A DNA stretch of 18,987 nt from Clostridiaceae bacterium (GCA_016293155.1 JAEDEU010000021.1:1-18987); one strand, 5' to 3'; positions 1 to 5,820 are shown, counted from the first letter of the stretch. Notes: generated from the letters alone by a model not told the origin. Numbers and translations are program-made.

Positions 1-87
1 TCCCCATTATATACTAGGATTAGTATAATTACAAGCAAAAAATAAAAAAACCGTTATGGTTGAAAACGAAAAGACACCGCTTGGAAA

Positions 88-120
88 AGAAAAAAACACA
101 GATACGTTAAGTACCTGTGT
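88..120 (-). terminator. Intrinsic terminator of the Phe-Gly-Cys tRNA operon
   Basis: Read on the minus strand, a 10-bp stem (positions 120-111 with 105-96, one G-U pair) closes a 5-nt loop and is followed by an uninterrupted T run at 95-89. It lies 4 nt beyond the encoded CCA of tRNA-Cys, so it ends this tRNA transcript. Positions 1-87 otherwise hold no supportable gene; only a weak AT-rich 7-bp inverted repeat at 10-27 was seen. Confidence 0.85.
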
Positions 121-124
121 TAAT

Positions 125-198
125 TGGAGGTGCCACCCAGAATCGAACTGGGGATCAAGGAGTTGCAGTCCACTGCCTTACCGCTTGGCTATGGCACC
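125..198 (-). tRNA. tRNA-Cys (GCA)
   Basis: A 74-nt cloverleaf is readable on the minus strand: a 7-bp acceptor stem (198-192 with 135-129), a 3-bp D stem, anticodon GCA at 166-164, a TTCGATT T loop, discriminator U73 as expected for tRNA-Cys, and an encoded CCA at 127-125. The anticodon stem is imperfect: a U-U mismatch (172 against 158) beside a G-U closing pair. It is the last tRNA of the Phe-Gly-Cys transcript and the terminator follows directly. Confidence 0.93.
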
Positions 199-201
199 AT
201 A

Positions 202-277
202 TGGAGCGGATGACGAGGCTCGAACTCGCTACCTCCACCTTGGCAAGGTGGCGCTCTACCAGATGAGCTACATCCGC
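202..277 (-). tRNA. tRNA-Gly (GCC)
   Basis: A 76-nt cloverleaf on the minus strand with acceptor arms GCGGATG and CATCCGC, a D arm starting TAGCTCA, anticodon loop TTGCCAA (GCC), the TTCGAGC T loop and encoded CCA. It lies only 3 nt from tRNA-Cys and 5 nt from tRNA-Phe, so the three are matured from one precursor. Confidence 0.96.
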
Positions 278-282
278 ATATT

Positions 283-358
283 TGGTGCCTCCGGGCGGAA
301 TCGAACCACCGACACGGGGATTTTCAGTCCCCTGCTCTACCAACTGAGCTACAGAGGC
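283..358 (-). tRNA. tRNA-Phe (GAA)
   Basis: A 76-nt cloverleaf on the minus strand. Acceptor arms are GCCTCTG and CGGAGGC with one U-G pair. The anticodon loop CTGAAAA reads GAA, and the discriminator A73 and CCA are encoded. It is the first gene of the Phe-Gly-Cys unit; its 5' end lies about 23 nt downstream of the -10 element at 381-386. Confidence 0.96.
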
Positions 359-380
359 ATACACCCGAAGAACGTTTTAT

Positions 381-409
381 ATTCTATCACAACTTTTTCA
401 GTCTGTCAA
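381..409 (-). promoter_or_regulatory. Sigma-A-type promoter for tRNA Phe-Gly-Cys
   Basis: On the minus strand, a perfect -35 TTGACA (409-404), a 17-bp spacer and TAGAAT (386-381). Transcription would start near 374, leaving about 15 nt before tRNA-Phe. It shows that the five tRNAs form two transcription units, although readthrough from tRNA-Asp is possible. Confidence 0.85.
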
Positions 410-444
410 GAATTATTTTCCGTTTTTCTAAGTGATTTTTGCAC

Positions 445-472
445 CGTTCTCACACCCGAAGGTGTAAGAACG
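445..472 (-). other. UUCG-capped hairpin 3' of tRNA-Asp
   Basis: A 12-bp stem with a cUUCGg tetraloop starts 10 nt after the CCA of tRNA-Asp on the minus strand. One pair is G-U in the minus-strand RNA but would be a C-A mismatch in plus-strand RNA, which favours a minus-strand transcript. No T run follows (the next bases are GTGCAAAAATCAC), so it is not a canonical intrinsic terminator. It may act as a 3' end stabiliser, a processing signal or an inefficient terminator. Confidence 0.6.
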
Positions 473-482
473 ATACAGTCGT

Positions 483-559
483 TGGCGACCCAGAACGGGC
501 TCGAACCGTCGACCTCTAGCGTGACAGGCTAGCGTTCTAACCAACTGAACTACTGGGCC
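483..559 (-). tRNA. tRNA-Asp (GTC)
   Basis: A 77-nt cloverleaf on the minus strand: acceptor arms GGCCCAG and CTGGGTC (one G-U pair), anticodon loop CTGTCAC (GTC), the TTCGAGC T loop, discriminator G73 (the identity base for Asp) and encoded CCA. It lies 2 nt downstream of tRNA-Val and shares its promoter. Confidence 0.96.
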
Positions 560-561
560 AT

Positions 562-637
562 TGGTGGAAGTTACAGGGCTCGAACCTGTGACCCTCTGCT
601 TGTAAGGCAGATGCTCTCCCAGCTGAGCTAAACTTCC
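562..637 (-). tRNA. tRNA-Val (TAC)
   Basis: A 76-nt cloverleaf on the minus strand: acceptor arms GGAAGTT and AACTTCC, anticodon loop CTTACAA (TAC), the TTCGAGC T loop, discriminator A73 and encoded CCA. It is the first gene of the Val-Asp unit, about 16 nt from the predicted start of transcription. Confidence 0.96.
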
Positions 638-659
638 GTGTCTCTCAACGACATGTGCT

Positions 660-688
660 ATTATATACATAGTTCACGCATTTGTCAA
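660..688 (-). promoter_or_regulatory. Consensus sigma-A promoter for tRNA Val-Asp
   Basis: On the minus strand, perfect TTGACA (688-683), a 17-bp spacer and perfect TATAAT (665-660). A full-consensus promoter suits a stable-RNA operon. It is divergent from the promoter of the DUF2971 gene, with about 45 bp between the two -35 elements. Confidence 0.92.
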
Positions 689-733
689 CACTTTTTCGAA
701 AGTTTTTTTATTTTTTCTTTTCCCGTTTCAAAA

Positions 734-763
734 TTGCGTTTTTTCGAAAAGATAGTGTACAAT
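734..763 (+). promoter_or_regulatory. Promoter for the DUF2971-truA operon
   Basis: TTGCGT (734-739), an 18-bp spacer and TACAAT (758-763). Transcription would start near 770, so the leader is very short and the ribosome binding site (AAGGAGGT, 772-779) lies almost at the 5' end of the mRNA. Confidence 0.65.
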
Positions 764-785
764 AAGAATGCAAGGAGGTCCTGTT

Positions 786-1748
786 ATGAACTCATCCGTT
801 TCTCCCGCACTTCCCGGGATTGTTTACCACTACTGCTCTGTAGAGACTTTTTATAATATCATCCTGCATCACACGCTCCGCCTTTCCGACATCGAAAAGA
901 GCAATGATTTCATGGAAAAGAAGTGGGCAATCAGCCAGTGCCTGCATCACATCGAGAATCACATCGAACAGCCGCAGTTCACCGGCGACCGCCGCAAAAG
1001 CCGTGAGCTGCTGGAGCAGCTGAACATTCAGTTCAAGCAGTTTAACACGATGATTCTCGCCTGCTGCTTTTCCAGTGTGCGCGATCTGCTCAGCCAATGG
1101 CGCGGTTATGGGGACAACGGCAGCGGTGTATGCATCGGGTTTGATGCCAGACGGACCTTTCAGCATGCGTTTCAGCGTGCCAGTCAGTATTTCCGTTTTT
1201 CTTCCACGGAACGCCAGCTCCCCACCCAGCTGTTGTTCCACAACGTAAAATACACCACGGATGAAATCGAAAACAGTGTTCTGACCTTGTTTCATTCCTA
1301 TCTGACCATGCCGGATCAACATGCATCGCTCAGCGATACTGCACTCGATTTGGTCAAGCTGATCTATCCGGCTCTCCCATTTTTCAAAATGCGCTCGTTC
1401 TGTGAGGAACGCGAGTGGCGCTGTGTCTATTATCCGAATCTTCCCGCTCCGCCCTATTCCTTCGAGCATTTTACTGAGACGCGCTTTGAAAACATTCTGA
1501 GCAGTCAGCGCAGGCGGCGTGCTGTCGATCACTTTGATCTATTGGAGCTGAACTATCGTCTGCGCGAAAGCAATCTCGTTCCCTATCGCGATCTGGATTT
1601 CAGCACACTTCCCGATCCGTTCATCAAAAACATCACCATCGGCCCCAAATGTCCGCTCGACCGTGAAACCGTCAAGCTGTTCCTTGCCCTAAACGGCATT
1701 GCGGTTCCGCTGGACGAGATCTACAAATCCGAGGCCTCTTATCGTTAA
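786..1748 (+). CDS. DUF2971 domain protein
   Basis: A 320-residue soluble protein of the DUF2971 family, whose biochemical role is not established. Family hallmarks are visible: an N-terminal YHYCSVETF (14-22), TLRLSDIEKSNDFMEKKW (30-47), the SQWRGYGDNGSGVCIGFD block (103-120) and a late EEREWR (207-212). The spacing of an aromatic/His Y-H-Y, a central S-x-W-R and an E-R-E-W-R resembles the H-Y-E layout of ADP-ribosyltransferase-like folds; this is my inference, not a demonstrated activity. The start at 786 is chosen because AAGGAGGT (772-779) stands 6 nt upstream; an ATG at 768 would lie upstream of that site. The gene is followed 9 nt later by truA with no terminator, so the two are probably co-transcribed. 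No signal peptide or membrane segment is evident. The family also occurs near phage-defence genes, but no other defence gene is present here. Confidence 0.85.
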   Translation: MNSSVSPALPGIVYHYCSVETFYNIILHHTLRLSDIEKSNDFMEKKWAISQCLHHIENHIEQPQFTGDRRKSRELLEQLNIQFKQFNTMILACCFSSVRDLLSQWRGYGDNGSGVCIGFDARRTFQHAFQRASQYFRFSSTERQLPTQLLFHNVKYTTDEIENSVLTLFHSYLTMPDQHASLSDTALDLVKLIYPALPFFKMRSFCEEREWRCVYYPNLPAPPYSFEHFTETRFENILSSQRRRRAVDHFDLLELNYRLRESNLVPYRDLDFSTLPDPFIKNITIGPKCPLDRETVKLFLALNGIAVPLDEIYKSEASYR

Positions 1749-1757
1749 AGGAAAATT

Positions 1758-2519
1758 ATGAAAAACTACAAGCTCACCATCGCCTATGACGGCAGCCGCT
1801 ACAACGGCTGGCAGCGTCAGGGCAACACCTCCAATACCATTCAGCAGAAACTGGAAGATGTACTGTCCCGCATGGCGGGTCACGCCATCGAAATCCACGG
1901 CGCAGGGCGGACGGATGCCGGTGTCCATGCCGCCGCACAGACCGCTCATTTCAAGGCGCAGCTGCCCCTCACCCCTCAGGAGATTCAGAATTATCTCAAT
2001 CAATACCTGCCATCGGATATCGCCATAACCGCCTGCGAAATCGTTCCGGAGCGGTTTCACGCGCGTTTAAACGCCATCGGCAAGCATTATCGCTACCGCA
2101 TTCAAAACAGTACTGTTCCCAATGTGTTTGAACGGAAATATATGGTGCAGGACGCTGCCGCGCTAGATCTGAATGCAATGCACCGTGCAGCGGAGTTTCT
2201 GTGCGGCACACATGATTTCCGCGCATTCAGCTCAGTCAACCGCCGATTTAAAAAATCCACCGTCCGCACACTGACCCGCATTGAGATCGAGCGCATCGGC
2301 GCAGAGATACGAATGGACTTTTACGGGGATGGATTTTTGTATAATATGGTTCGGATTCTCGCCGGAACACTGCTTGCAGTCGGCAAGGGTGAGATATCCC
2401 CGACGGATATCCCGGTGATTTTGGACAGCCTCGACCGCCAGTATGCCGGCATCACTATGCCGCCCGCGGGTCTGACTCTGATGGAAGTTTTTTATGATAC
2501 GCCGCACAATCAAGAATAA
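1758..2519 (+). CDS. truA: tRNA pseudouridine(38-40) synthase TruA
   Basis: A cytoplasmic enzyme that converts uridine to pseudouridine at positions 38, 39 and 40 in the anticodon arm of many tRNAs. The 253-residue length is normal for the family. The N-terminal block KLTIAYDGSRYNGWQRQ (5-21) and the catalytic motif GRTDAGVHA (50-58) with nucleophile Asp53 are intact. The C-terminal half contains GTHDFRAFSS and the DGFLYNMVRILAGTLL block expected of TruA. The start is set by AAAGGAA about 5 nt upstream of ATG 1758. It is the second gene of a unit with the DUF2971 gene. In many Firmicutes truA follows the ECF-transporter and ribosomal-protein genes; here it is detached from them. No clear terminator follows it. 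Confidence 0.97.
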   Translation: MKNYKLTIAYDGSRYNGWQRQGNTSNTIQQKLEDVLSRMAGHAIEIHGAGRTDAGVHAAAQTAHFKAQLPLTPQEIQNYLNQYLPSDIAITACEIVPERFHARLNAIGKHYRYRIQNSTVPNVFERKYMVQDAAALDLNAMHRAAEFLCGTHDFRAFSSVNRRFKKSTVRTLTRIEIERIGAEIRMDFYGDGFLYNMVRILAGTLLAVGKGEISPTDIPVILDSLDRQYAGITMPPAGLTLMEVFYDTPHNQE

Positions 2520-2568
2520 TTCACAGTTTTCCGTCAAAATTGCGCAATTGTTACAGCATTTCTTTACA

Positions 2569-2597
2569 TTGACAACGCTCCGGCAGAATTTTATAAT
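2569..2597 (+). promoter_or_regulatory. Consensus promoter for the YoaK-family gene
   Basis: Perfect TTGACA (2569-2574), a 17-bp spacer and perfect TATAAT (2592-2597), with AAAGGAG upstream of ATG 2631. A perfect 12-bp palindrome, AATTGCGCAATT (2538-2549), lies 19 bp upstream of the -35 element and could be a regulator site. Confidence 0.9.
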
Positions 2598-2630
2598 ACA
2601 GATTAGCATTACAGAAAGGAGCAGACTGAT

Positions 2631-3308
2631 ATGAAGGATCGCGAAAGACTGACCTGCTGGATTCACCATTCCATGGCAGTCACCGGCGGATATCTCGGCG
2701 TATACGCCCTGCTGACGCGCGCTGATCTGTTCGGCAACGCACAGACCTGCAATCTGATTTATATTATTACCGGCTTATTCGGGCACGATTTTACAGGTGT
2801 TTTTCTGCGTATCGTCGGCGCATGCATCTTTTTCGCCGGTATCGCCCTGACGGTCGTGCTGTCCAAAAAGACAAGCTGCAATCTGCAATATTTTTCCTTC
2901 ACGGTCAACTGCATCACTGTGCTGGCGCTGGGATTCCTGCCCTCCGATATCAACCAGGTGATCGGTCTGTATCCGTTCTTCTTTGCGACTGCGGTACAGT
3001 GGAACTCCTTCCCCGGCGCATACGGCTTTGCCAGCTCGACAATCTTTTCAACCAACAATCTACGTCAGGTTGCCAATGCCGCAACCGAATACTGGATTAC
3101 ACACGAGGAACGCCAGAAGCAGAAGGCAATTTTCTTTGCCGGCACAATTGTCTGCTATCATGCAGGTGTTGCCTTCTCAGTGCTTGCGTATCGGTGGTTC
3201 GGGATTCCTTCCGTCTGGCTGTGCTATGTTCCGCTGCTGATTTCCGCGGTACTCCTGACAATGGATCGCCGTTTGATCCGCAGCCCGCAGCCTGTGGTCT
3301 GTAAATAA
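2631..3308 (+). CDS. YoaK family (DUF1275) membrane protein
   Basis: A 225-residue integral membrane protein of the YoaK/DUF1275 family. The function is not established; the family is often described as a putative small permease. The N-terminal family signature GGYLGVYALLTR (19-30) is followed by NAQTCNLIYI (36-45), where most members I recall carry QTGN, so a Cys replaces a Gly. Hydrophobic stretches are at about 55-78, 86-104, 108-124, 164-187 and 192-211. The STIFSTNNLRQ segment (136-146) corresponds to the family's conserved TTxVTGxL region. The protein ends in a short basic tail. The start is supported by AAAGGAG and the -10/-35 pair just upstream. The gene is monocistronic: its own promoter precedes it and a strong bidirectional terminator follows. 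Confidence 0.88.
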   Translation: MKDRERLTCWIHHSMAVTGGYLGVYALLTRADLFGNAQTCNLIYIITGLFGHDFTGVFLRIVGACIFFAGIALTVVLSKKTSCNLQYFSFTVNCITVLALGFLPSDINQVIGLYPFFFATAVQWNSFPGAYGFASSTIFSTNNLRQVANAATEYWITHEERQKQKAIFFAGTIVCYHAGVAFSVLAYRWFGIPSVWLCYVPLLISAVLLTMDRRLIRSPQPVVCK

Positions 3309-3315
3309 AAAAAAT

Positions 3316-3356
3316 AACAGCGAGGTACGGTCATCTTCCGTCCTCGCTGTTTTTTT
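3316..3356. terminator. Bidirectional terminator between YoaK and HIT genes
   Basis: A hairpin with arms AACAGCGAGG and CCTCGCTGTT, extended by an inner CGG/CCG after a two-to-one-base bulge, around loop TCATCTT. A T run (3350-3356) follows on the plus strand and an A run (3307-3314) precedes it, giving a T-rich tail for minus-strand transcripts too. It serves both convergent genes. Confidence 0.9.
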
Positions 3357-3368
3357 CTGATCGGGAAC

Positions 3369-3797
3369 TTACTTGATGTTCAGCTCAGCCTTCAGCTGTG
3401 CCATCATCTCAGCAAATTCCTCATCGGATACGTAAACCGGCTCCGGATTGCCGATTGCAAAGCCGCCGCCGAACTCGAAGCCGCCCTCGTACTTCGGAAC
3501 AATGTGGAAGTGCAGGTGCGGCAGCTTGTCGCCGAAAGCTGCCAGATTGATCTTGGTGCAGCCCCACAGCTTCTTGATTGCCTTAGAAGCGTCTGCCAGG
3601 TCTGCCATGTAATCGCAGCGCTCGTCCACCGTCAGGTCGAACAGCTCGGACTTATGGTCCGGAACTGCCAGTACACAGCGGCCCTTATGCGCCTGATCCT
3701 TGAACAGATACAGAACGCCGTATCTCATCTTACCAACCTCGACCATCAGCGCCTTGCGGCCCTCATGCTCCGGATCACAATAAAAACAACTTGCCAT
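3369..3797 (-). CDS. HIT family nucleotide hydrolase/transferase
   Basis: A 142-residue histidine-triad protein. Members hydrolyse or transfer nucleoside monophosphates from substrates such as AMP-lysine or dinucleoside polyphosphates; the substrate here is unknown. The catalytic motif LPHLHFHIVPK gives His94, His96 and His98. An N-terminal CFYC (4-7) together with His48 is suggestive of the structural zinc site of many HIT proteins. The region GRCVLAVPDHKSELFDLT (39-56) matches the family's VxPxxH segment. An insertion rich in Gly and Phe (EGGFEFGGGFAIGN) follows the catalytic motif. On the minus strand AAGGAGAG lies 8-9 nt upstream of ATG 3797. Single-gene unit. Confidence 0.93.
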   Translation of the reverse strand: MASCFYCDPEHEGRKALMVEVGKMRYGVLYLFKDQAHKGRCVLAVPDHKSELFDLTVDERCDYMADLADASKAIKKLWGCTKINLAAFGDKLPHLHFHIVPKYEGGFEFGGGFAIGNPEPVYVSDEEFAEMMAQLKAELNIK

Positions 3798-3830
3798 GAT
3801 TCTCTCTCCTTACAGCTAGAATATATCTTG

Positions 3831-3859
3831 ATTATACACCAGAAAAAGCTGGTTTTCCA
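3831..3859 (-). promoter_or_regulatory. Promoter for the HIT gene
   Basis: On the minus strand, TGGAAA (3859-3854), a 17-bp spacer and perfect TATAAT (3836-3831), ending 33 bp upstream of ATG 3797. The -35 matches only 4 of 6 consensus bases. It lies directly beyond the stop of the FkbM gene (3866), so some HIT transcripts could also come from readthrough of the arsC-FkbM operon. Confidence 0.65.
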
Positions 3860-3865
3860 CCCTTT

Positions 3866-4942
3866 TTATGGGAATGTAACATAAAAGTTTGTATCCCAGG
3901 ACGGCACATACGGATGATGCAGCATGGAGATGCGCGCCTCCGGTGCGATGGAATGAATCAGCTGCGGCAGATCATAGAGATCCTCACTGCGGTGATAGCC
4001 CGCAATATTCATCCGCGGACGATATGTTCGGATGGTCTGTGCCGCGCCGAGCAGCGCGCGCCGTTCCGCGCCCTCCACATCAATTTTGAGCAGGGAGCAC
4101 GGCGCGCCGTTCAGTACATGATCCACGGATTCCACTGGGACGGTCACCGTGCGCAGTTCATGAGAAACCGCATTCATGACCGGAGTGAGCACGGAATTAC
4201 GCCCCGCCTTTCCGGCAAAGGTCATCTCTCCCGGCGCATCCCAAACGCCTGCCTGCACCACGTGCACGCGCTCCAGCCCGGCGCTCTCGATATATTTGCA
4301 CAGCTTTTTGCAGTTCTTCCGATCCGGCTCAAACGCGGTGATTGTCCGATAGCACCCGCCGGTCTGTTCCAGCAGCTCGCGGATGGTATCACCGTTATAG
4401 GCACCGAGATCGACAAAATCCTCGCATTCCGTCGGCTTCAGATACCGGTCAAATGCGGTCTGCTTGCTGTCCTCATAGCCGTACAGCCATTTGAGCTGTC
4501 CGGTCAGCTTGAACCGCACGGTCGCCTCAAACACCTCGCGGGAGCGGTCATCTGCCATCAGCTCGTAGGCGGCGCGCAGCTCTGCCTCATGCGCACGGGC
4601 AAACTCCGGTGTGAACAGTTCTCCGCCCGCGACCGGCACATCGGGCGCTACCACGGTGTATTGTGCGTCCAGCGCGGCGAACCGCTCCAGCAGCTCCGGG
4701 CGCTGCGATGCAAAGGCGATCACAATCACAAAGTCCTCATACTGCTCTTGCAGCTCGGACAGCTTCTTGACGCGGTAGCCCGCAAAGCTGTGCCCGCGCA
4801 CAAACTCATCGCTGGCAAAGATCTCGTCGATATGAATTCCGAATGCTTCACAGGCATTTAAAATTTTTTGTGCGCCGTCGCCCATGCCGTACATGACAAT
4901 CGGGCGTGTCTCCTGCCGCAGAGCGTCCCAGACCGATATCAT
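3866..4942 (-). CDS. FkbM-family SAM-dependent methyltransferase
   Basis: A 358-residue protein with two parts. Residues 1-105 contain an N-terminal Rossmann-like segment (PIVMYGMGDGAQKILNA, 14-30, and VIVIAFASQ), as in nucleotide- or sugar-binding domains. Residues 165-358 are an FkbM-type methyltransferase: SAM motif FVDLGAYNGDT (176-186), the acidic FEPDRKNCKKL (204-214) and LLKIDVEGAERRAL (284-297). FkbM enzymes O-methylate natural products or glycans; the substrate here is unknown. The ATG at 4942 overlaps the stop of the ArsC-like gene as ATGA and has GGAAG 8 nt upstream. An in-frame ATG at 4948 is possible, but its GGAAG would be only 2 nt away. The overlap implies translational coupling with the upstream redox gene. 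Confidence 0.88.
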   Translation of the reverse strand: MISVWDALRQETRPIVMYGMGDGAQKILNACEAFGIHIDEIFASDEFVRGHSFAGYRVKKLSELQEQYEDFVIVIAFASQRPELLERFAALDAQYTVVAPDVPVAGGELFTPEFARAHEAELRAAYELMADDRSREVFEATVRFKLTGQLKWLYGYEDSKQTAFDRYLKPTECEDFVDLGAYNGDTIRELLEQTGGCYRTITAFEPDRKNCKKLCKYIESAGLERVHVVQAGVWDAPGEMTFAGKAGRNSVLTPVMNAVSHELRTVTVPVESVDHVLNGAPCSLLKIDVEGAERRALLGAAQTIRTYRPRMNIAGYHRSEDLYDLPQLIHSIAPEARISMLHHPYVPSWDTNFYVTFP

Positions 4943-5277
4943 TCCCATGTCTTCCAGATTTCCGGGCAGAAGCCTACGGTTGCCTGCTTGCCGTTGCGGA
5001 CAATCGGCGTTTTGAGCAGTTTTGGATTTTCCATCAGCTTTTCCTCAATCGCCTCATCCGATGCCAGATATGGCAGCATCGCCGCCTCCTTGTCCTTGGA
5101 CTTCGGATCAATCATCGCCTGAAGCCCTACCGCACGCTTGACCGACTGGAACTCCCCCTTGCTCAGTCCATAGCGCAGCAGATCCACCTGCTGATAGGAT
5201 ACGCGGCGCTCTTTAAAATAGCGCTCTGCCTTTTTGGTATCAAAGCACTTGCTTTTGCCGAAAATTTGAATATTCAC
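4939..5277 (-). CDS. ArsC/Spx-like thioredoxin-fold reductase family protein
   Basis: A 112-residue protein of the ArsC/Spx/YffB superfamily. The N-terminal beta strand NIQIFGKSK leads into CFDTKKAERYFKERRV (11-26), with one Cys at position 11 where ArsC has its catalytic Cys. The family's cis-Pro segment TPIVRNGKQATVGF (90-103) is intact. A true arsenate reductase role is uncertain because the classical C-x5-R loop is not obvious and no ars genes are nearby; the second Cys is Cys104. The start is GTG 5277, with AGGAGG (5290-5285) 7 nt upstream. Longer in-frame starts begin inside or upstream of that ribosome binding site. It is the first gene of an operon with the FkbM gene. Confidence 0.85.
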   Translation of the reverse strand: MNIQIFGKSKCFDTKKAERYFKERRVSYQQVDLLRYGLSKGEFQSVKRAVGLQAMIDPKSKDKEAAMLPYLASDEAIEEKLMENPKLLKTPIVRNGKQATVGFCPEIWKTWE

Positions 5278-5290
5278 CCGTTTTCCTCCT

Positions 5291-5321
5291 GTCAAAAAAC
5301 GCTTTCTTCTAGTCAAAAAAC
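5291..5321 (-). repeat. Two exact 10-bp direct repeats in the arsC-like leader
   Basis: The decamer GTTTTTTGAC (minus strand) occurs at 5321-5312 and again at 5300-5291, exactly 21 bp apart (two helical turns). It lies between the -10 element (5339-5334) and the ribosome binding site (5290-5285). This could be a binding site for a regulator or a leader RNA element. Confidence 0.55.
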
Positions 5322-5333
5322 TATCTTTTCCAA

Positions 5334-5362
5334 AGTATACCGCGTTTCAATCGCTTCGTCAA
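5334..5362 (-). promoter_or_regulatory. Promoter for the arsC-like/FkbM operon
   Basis: On the minus strand, TTGACG (5362-5357), a 17-bp spacer and TATACT (5339-5334). The predicted start near 5327 gives a leader of about 50 nt that carries both decamer repeats. The stretch 5363-5484 beyond it is AT-rich and shows no gene. Confidence 0.85.
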
Positions 5363-5484
5363 TATGATAGATTTTTCTCACTTTTCACCCGTTTTTTTGA
5401 TGTCCGTTCGTCGCAATTTTCGTATTTTTGTAATAATACCAAATGATTCCCATTTTATGCCGGTAATATCTGTAAATGTGCCTA

Positions 5485-5513
5485 TTGTTTTTCTCCCGTT
5501 CCGGAGATATACT
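5485..5513 (+). promoter_or_regulatory. Promoter of an orphan transcription unit
   Basis: TTGTTT (5485-5490), a 17-bp spacer and TATACT (5508-5513). Transcription would start near 5520. No ORF with a plausible start and ribosome binding site lies between here and the terminator at 5637. Confidence 0.7.
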
Positions 5514-5519
5514 ATAGCT

Positions 5520-5675
5520 GTAATCAAGAGAGAGCGAAAGCGATCAAAAGCGTAAATTCCTTTCTCTTTGTGAACAAGCTTGCTTCAGCACAGTTCCTAT
5601 CCCATCTGTGCTACTCATATATCTCTCTTCTTATTGAGACACGCCGATTTTCCTACCATTCGGCGTGTCTTTTTC
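5520..5675 (+). ncRNA. Candidate small RNA upstream of prfC
   Basis: About 155 nt bounded by a promoter (5485-5513) and an intrinsic terminator (5637-5675). An 8-bp stem can close most of it (AAGAGAGA at 5526-5533 with TCTCTCTT at 5622-5629), enclosing a hairpin AGCACAG/CTGTGCT (5587-5593 with 5606-5612). The same 5' purine block can instead pair over 9 bp with CTTTCTCTT (5560-5568). A GNRA-like GCGAAAGC (5534-5541) and a palindrome CAAGCTTG (5575-5582) are also present. I do not recognise tmRNA, RNase P, SRP RNA or a known riboswitch. A divergent 6S RNA is possible given the closed rod with an internal bubble, but the length is short. Confidence 0.5.
5637..5675 (+). terminator. Intrinsic terminator of the candidate small RNA
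   Basis: A perfect 11-bp stem (AGACACGCCGA at 5637-5647 with TCGGCGTGTCT at 5660-5670), a 12-nt loop and the T-rich tail TTTTC. It lies 45 bp upstream of the prfC -35 element, so it separates this transcript from prfC unless it is read through. Confidence 0.9.
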
Positions 5676-5719
5676 TCTGCATATTTTCTGAGAAAACCTG
5701 TTTTTCGCACAAATTCGCA

Positions 5720-5748
5720 TTGTGTTTCGGCACAAAAAATGTTATGAT
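5720..5748 (+). promoter_or_regulatory. Possible promoter for prfC
   Basis: TTGTGT (5720-5725), a 17-bp spacer and TATGAT (5743-5748). The leader then holds an imperfect hairpin (TGACAGA at 5766-5772 with TCTGTCA at 5794-5800) just before the ribosome binding site at 5808-5814. The -35 is weak (3 of 6), so the call is moderate. Confidence 0.5.
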
Positions 5749-5820
5749 AAAAAAGTATGTATGACTGACAGAAACGTACCGTTTTTCCGTTTATCTGTCA
5801 AGAATTTCGGAGGTCCCATT

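Noticed and set aside
10..27. AT-rich inverted repeat TATACTA-GGAT-TAGTATA
   Set aside because: Short, low complexity and with no promoter or gene context inside the window.
445..472. Canonical intrinsic terminator for tRNA-Val-Asp
   Set aside because: The hairpin is strong but no T run follows it on the minus strand.
56..670. Open frames over the tRNA cluster
   Set aside because: They run through five tRNA cloverleafs and encode the well-known tRNA-derived spurious peptides.
786..2519. Complete phage-defence island
   Set aside because: Only a DUF2971 gene of unknown role is present; no nuclease, methylase, toxin-antitoxin pair or integrase is nearby.
5570..5764. Small ORF in the candidate small RNA region
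   Set aside because: It has no ribosome binding site, runs across the terminator stem and has no protein-like features.
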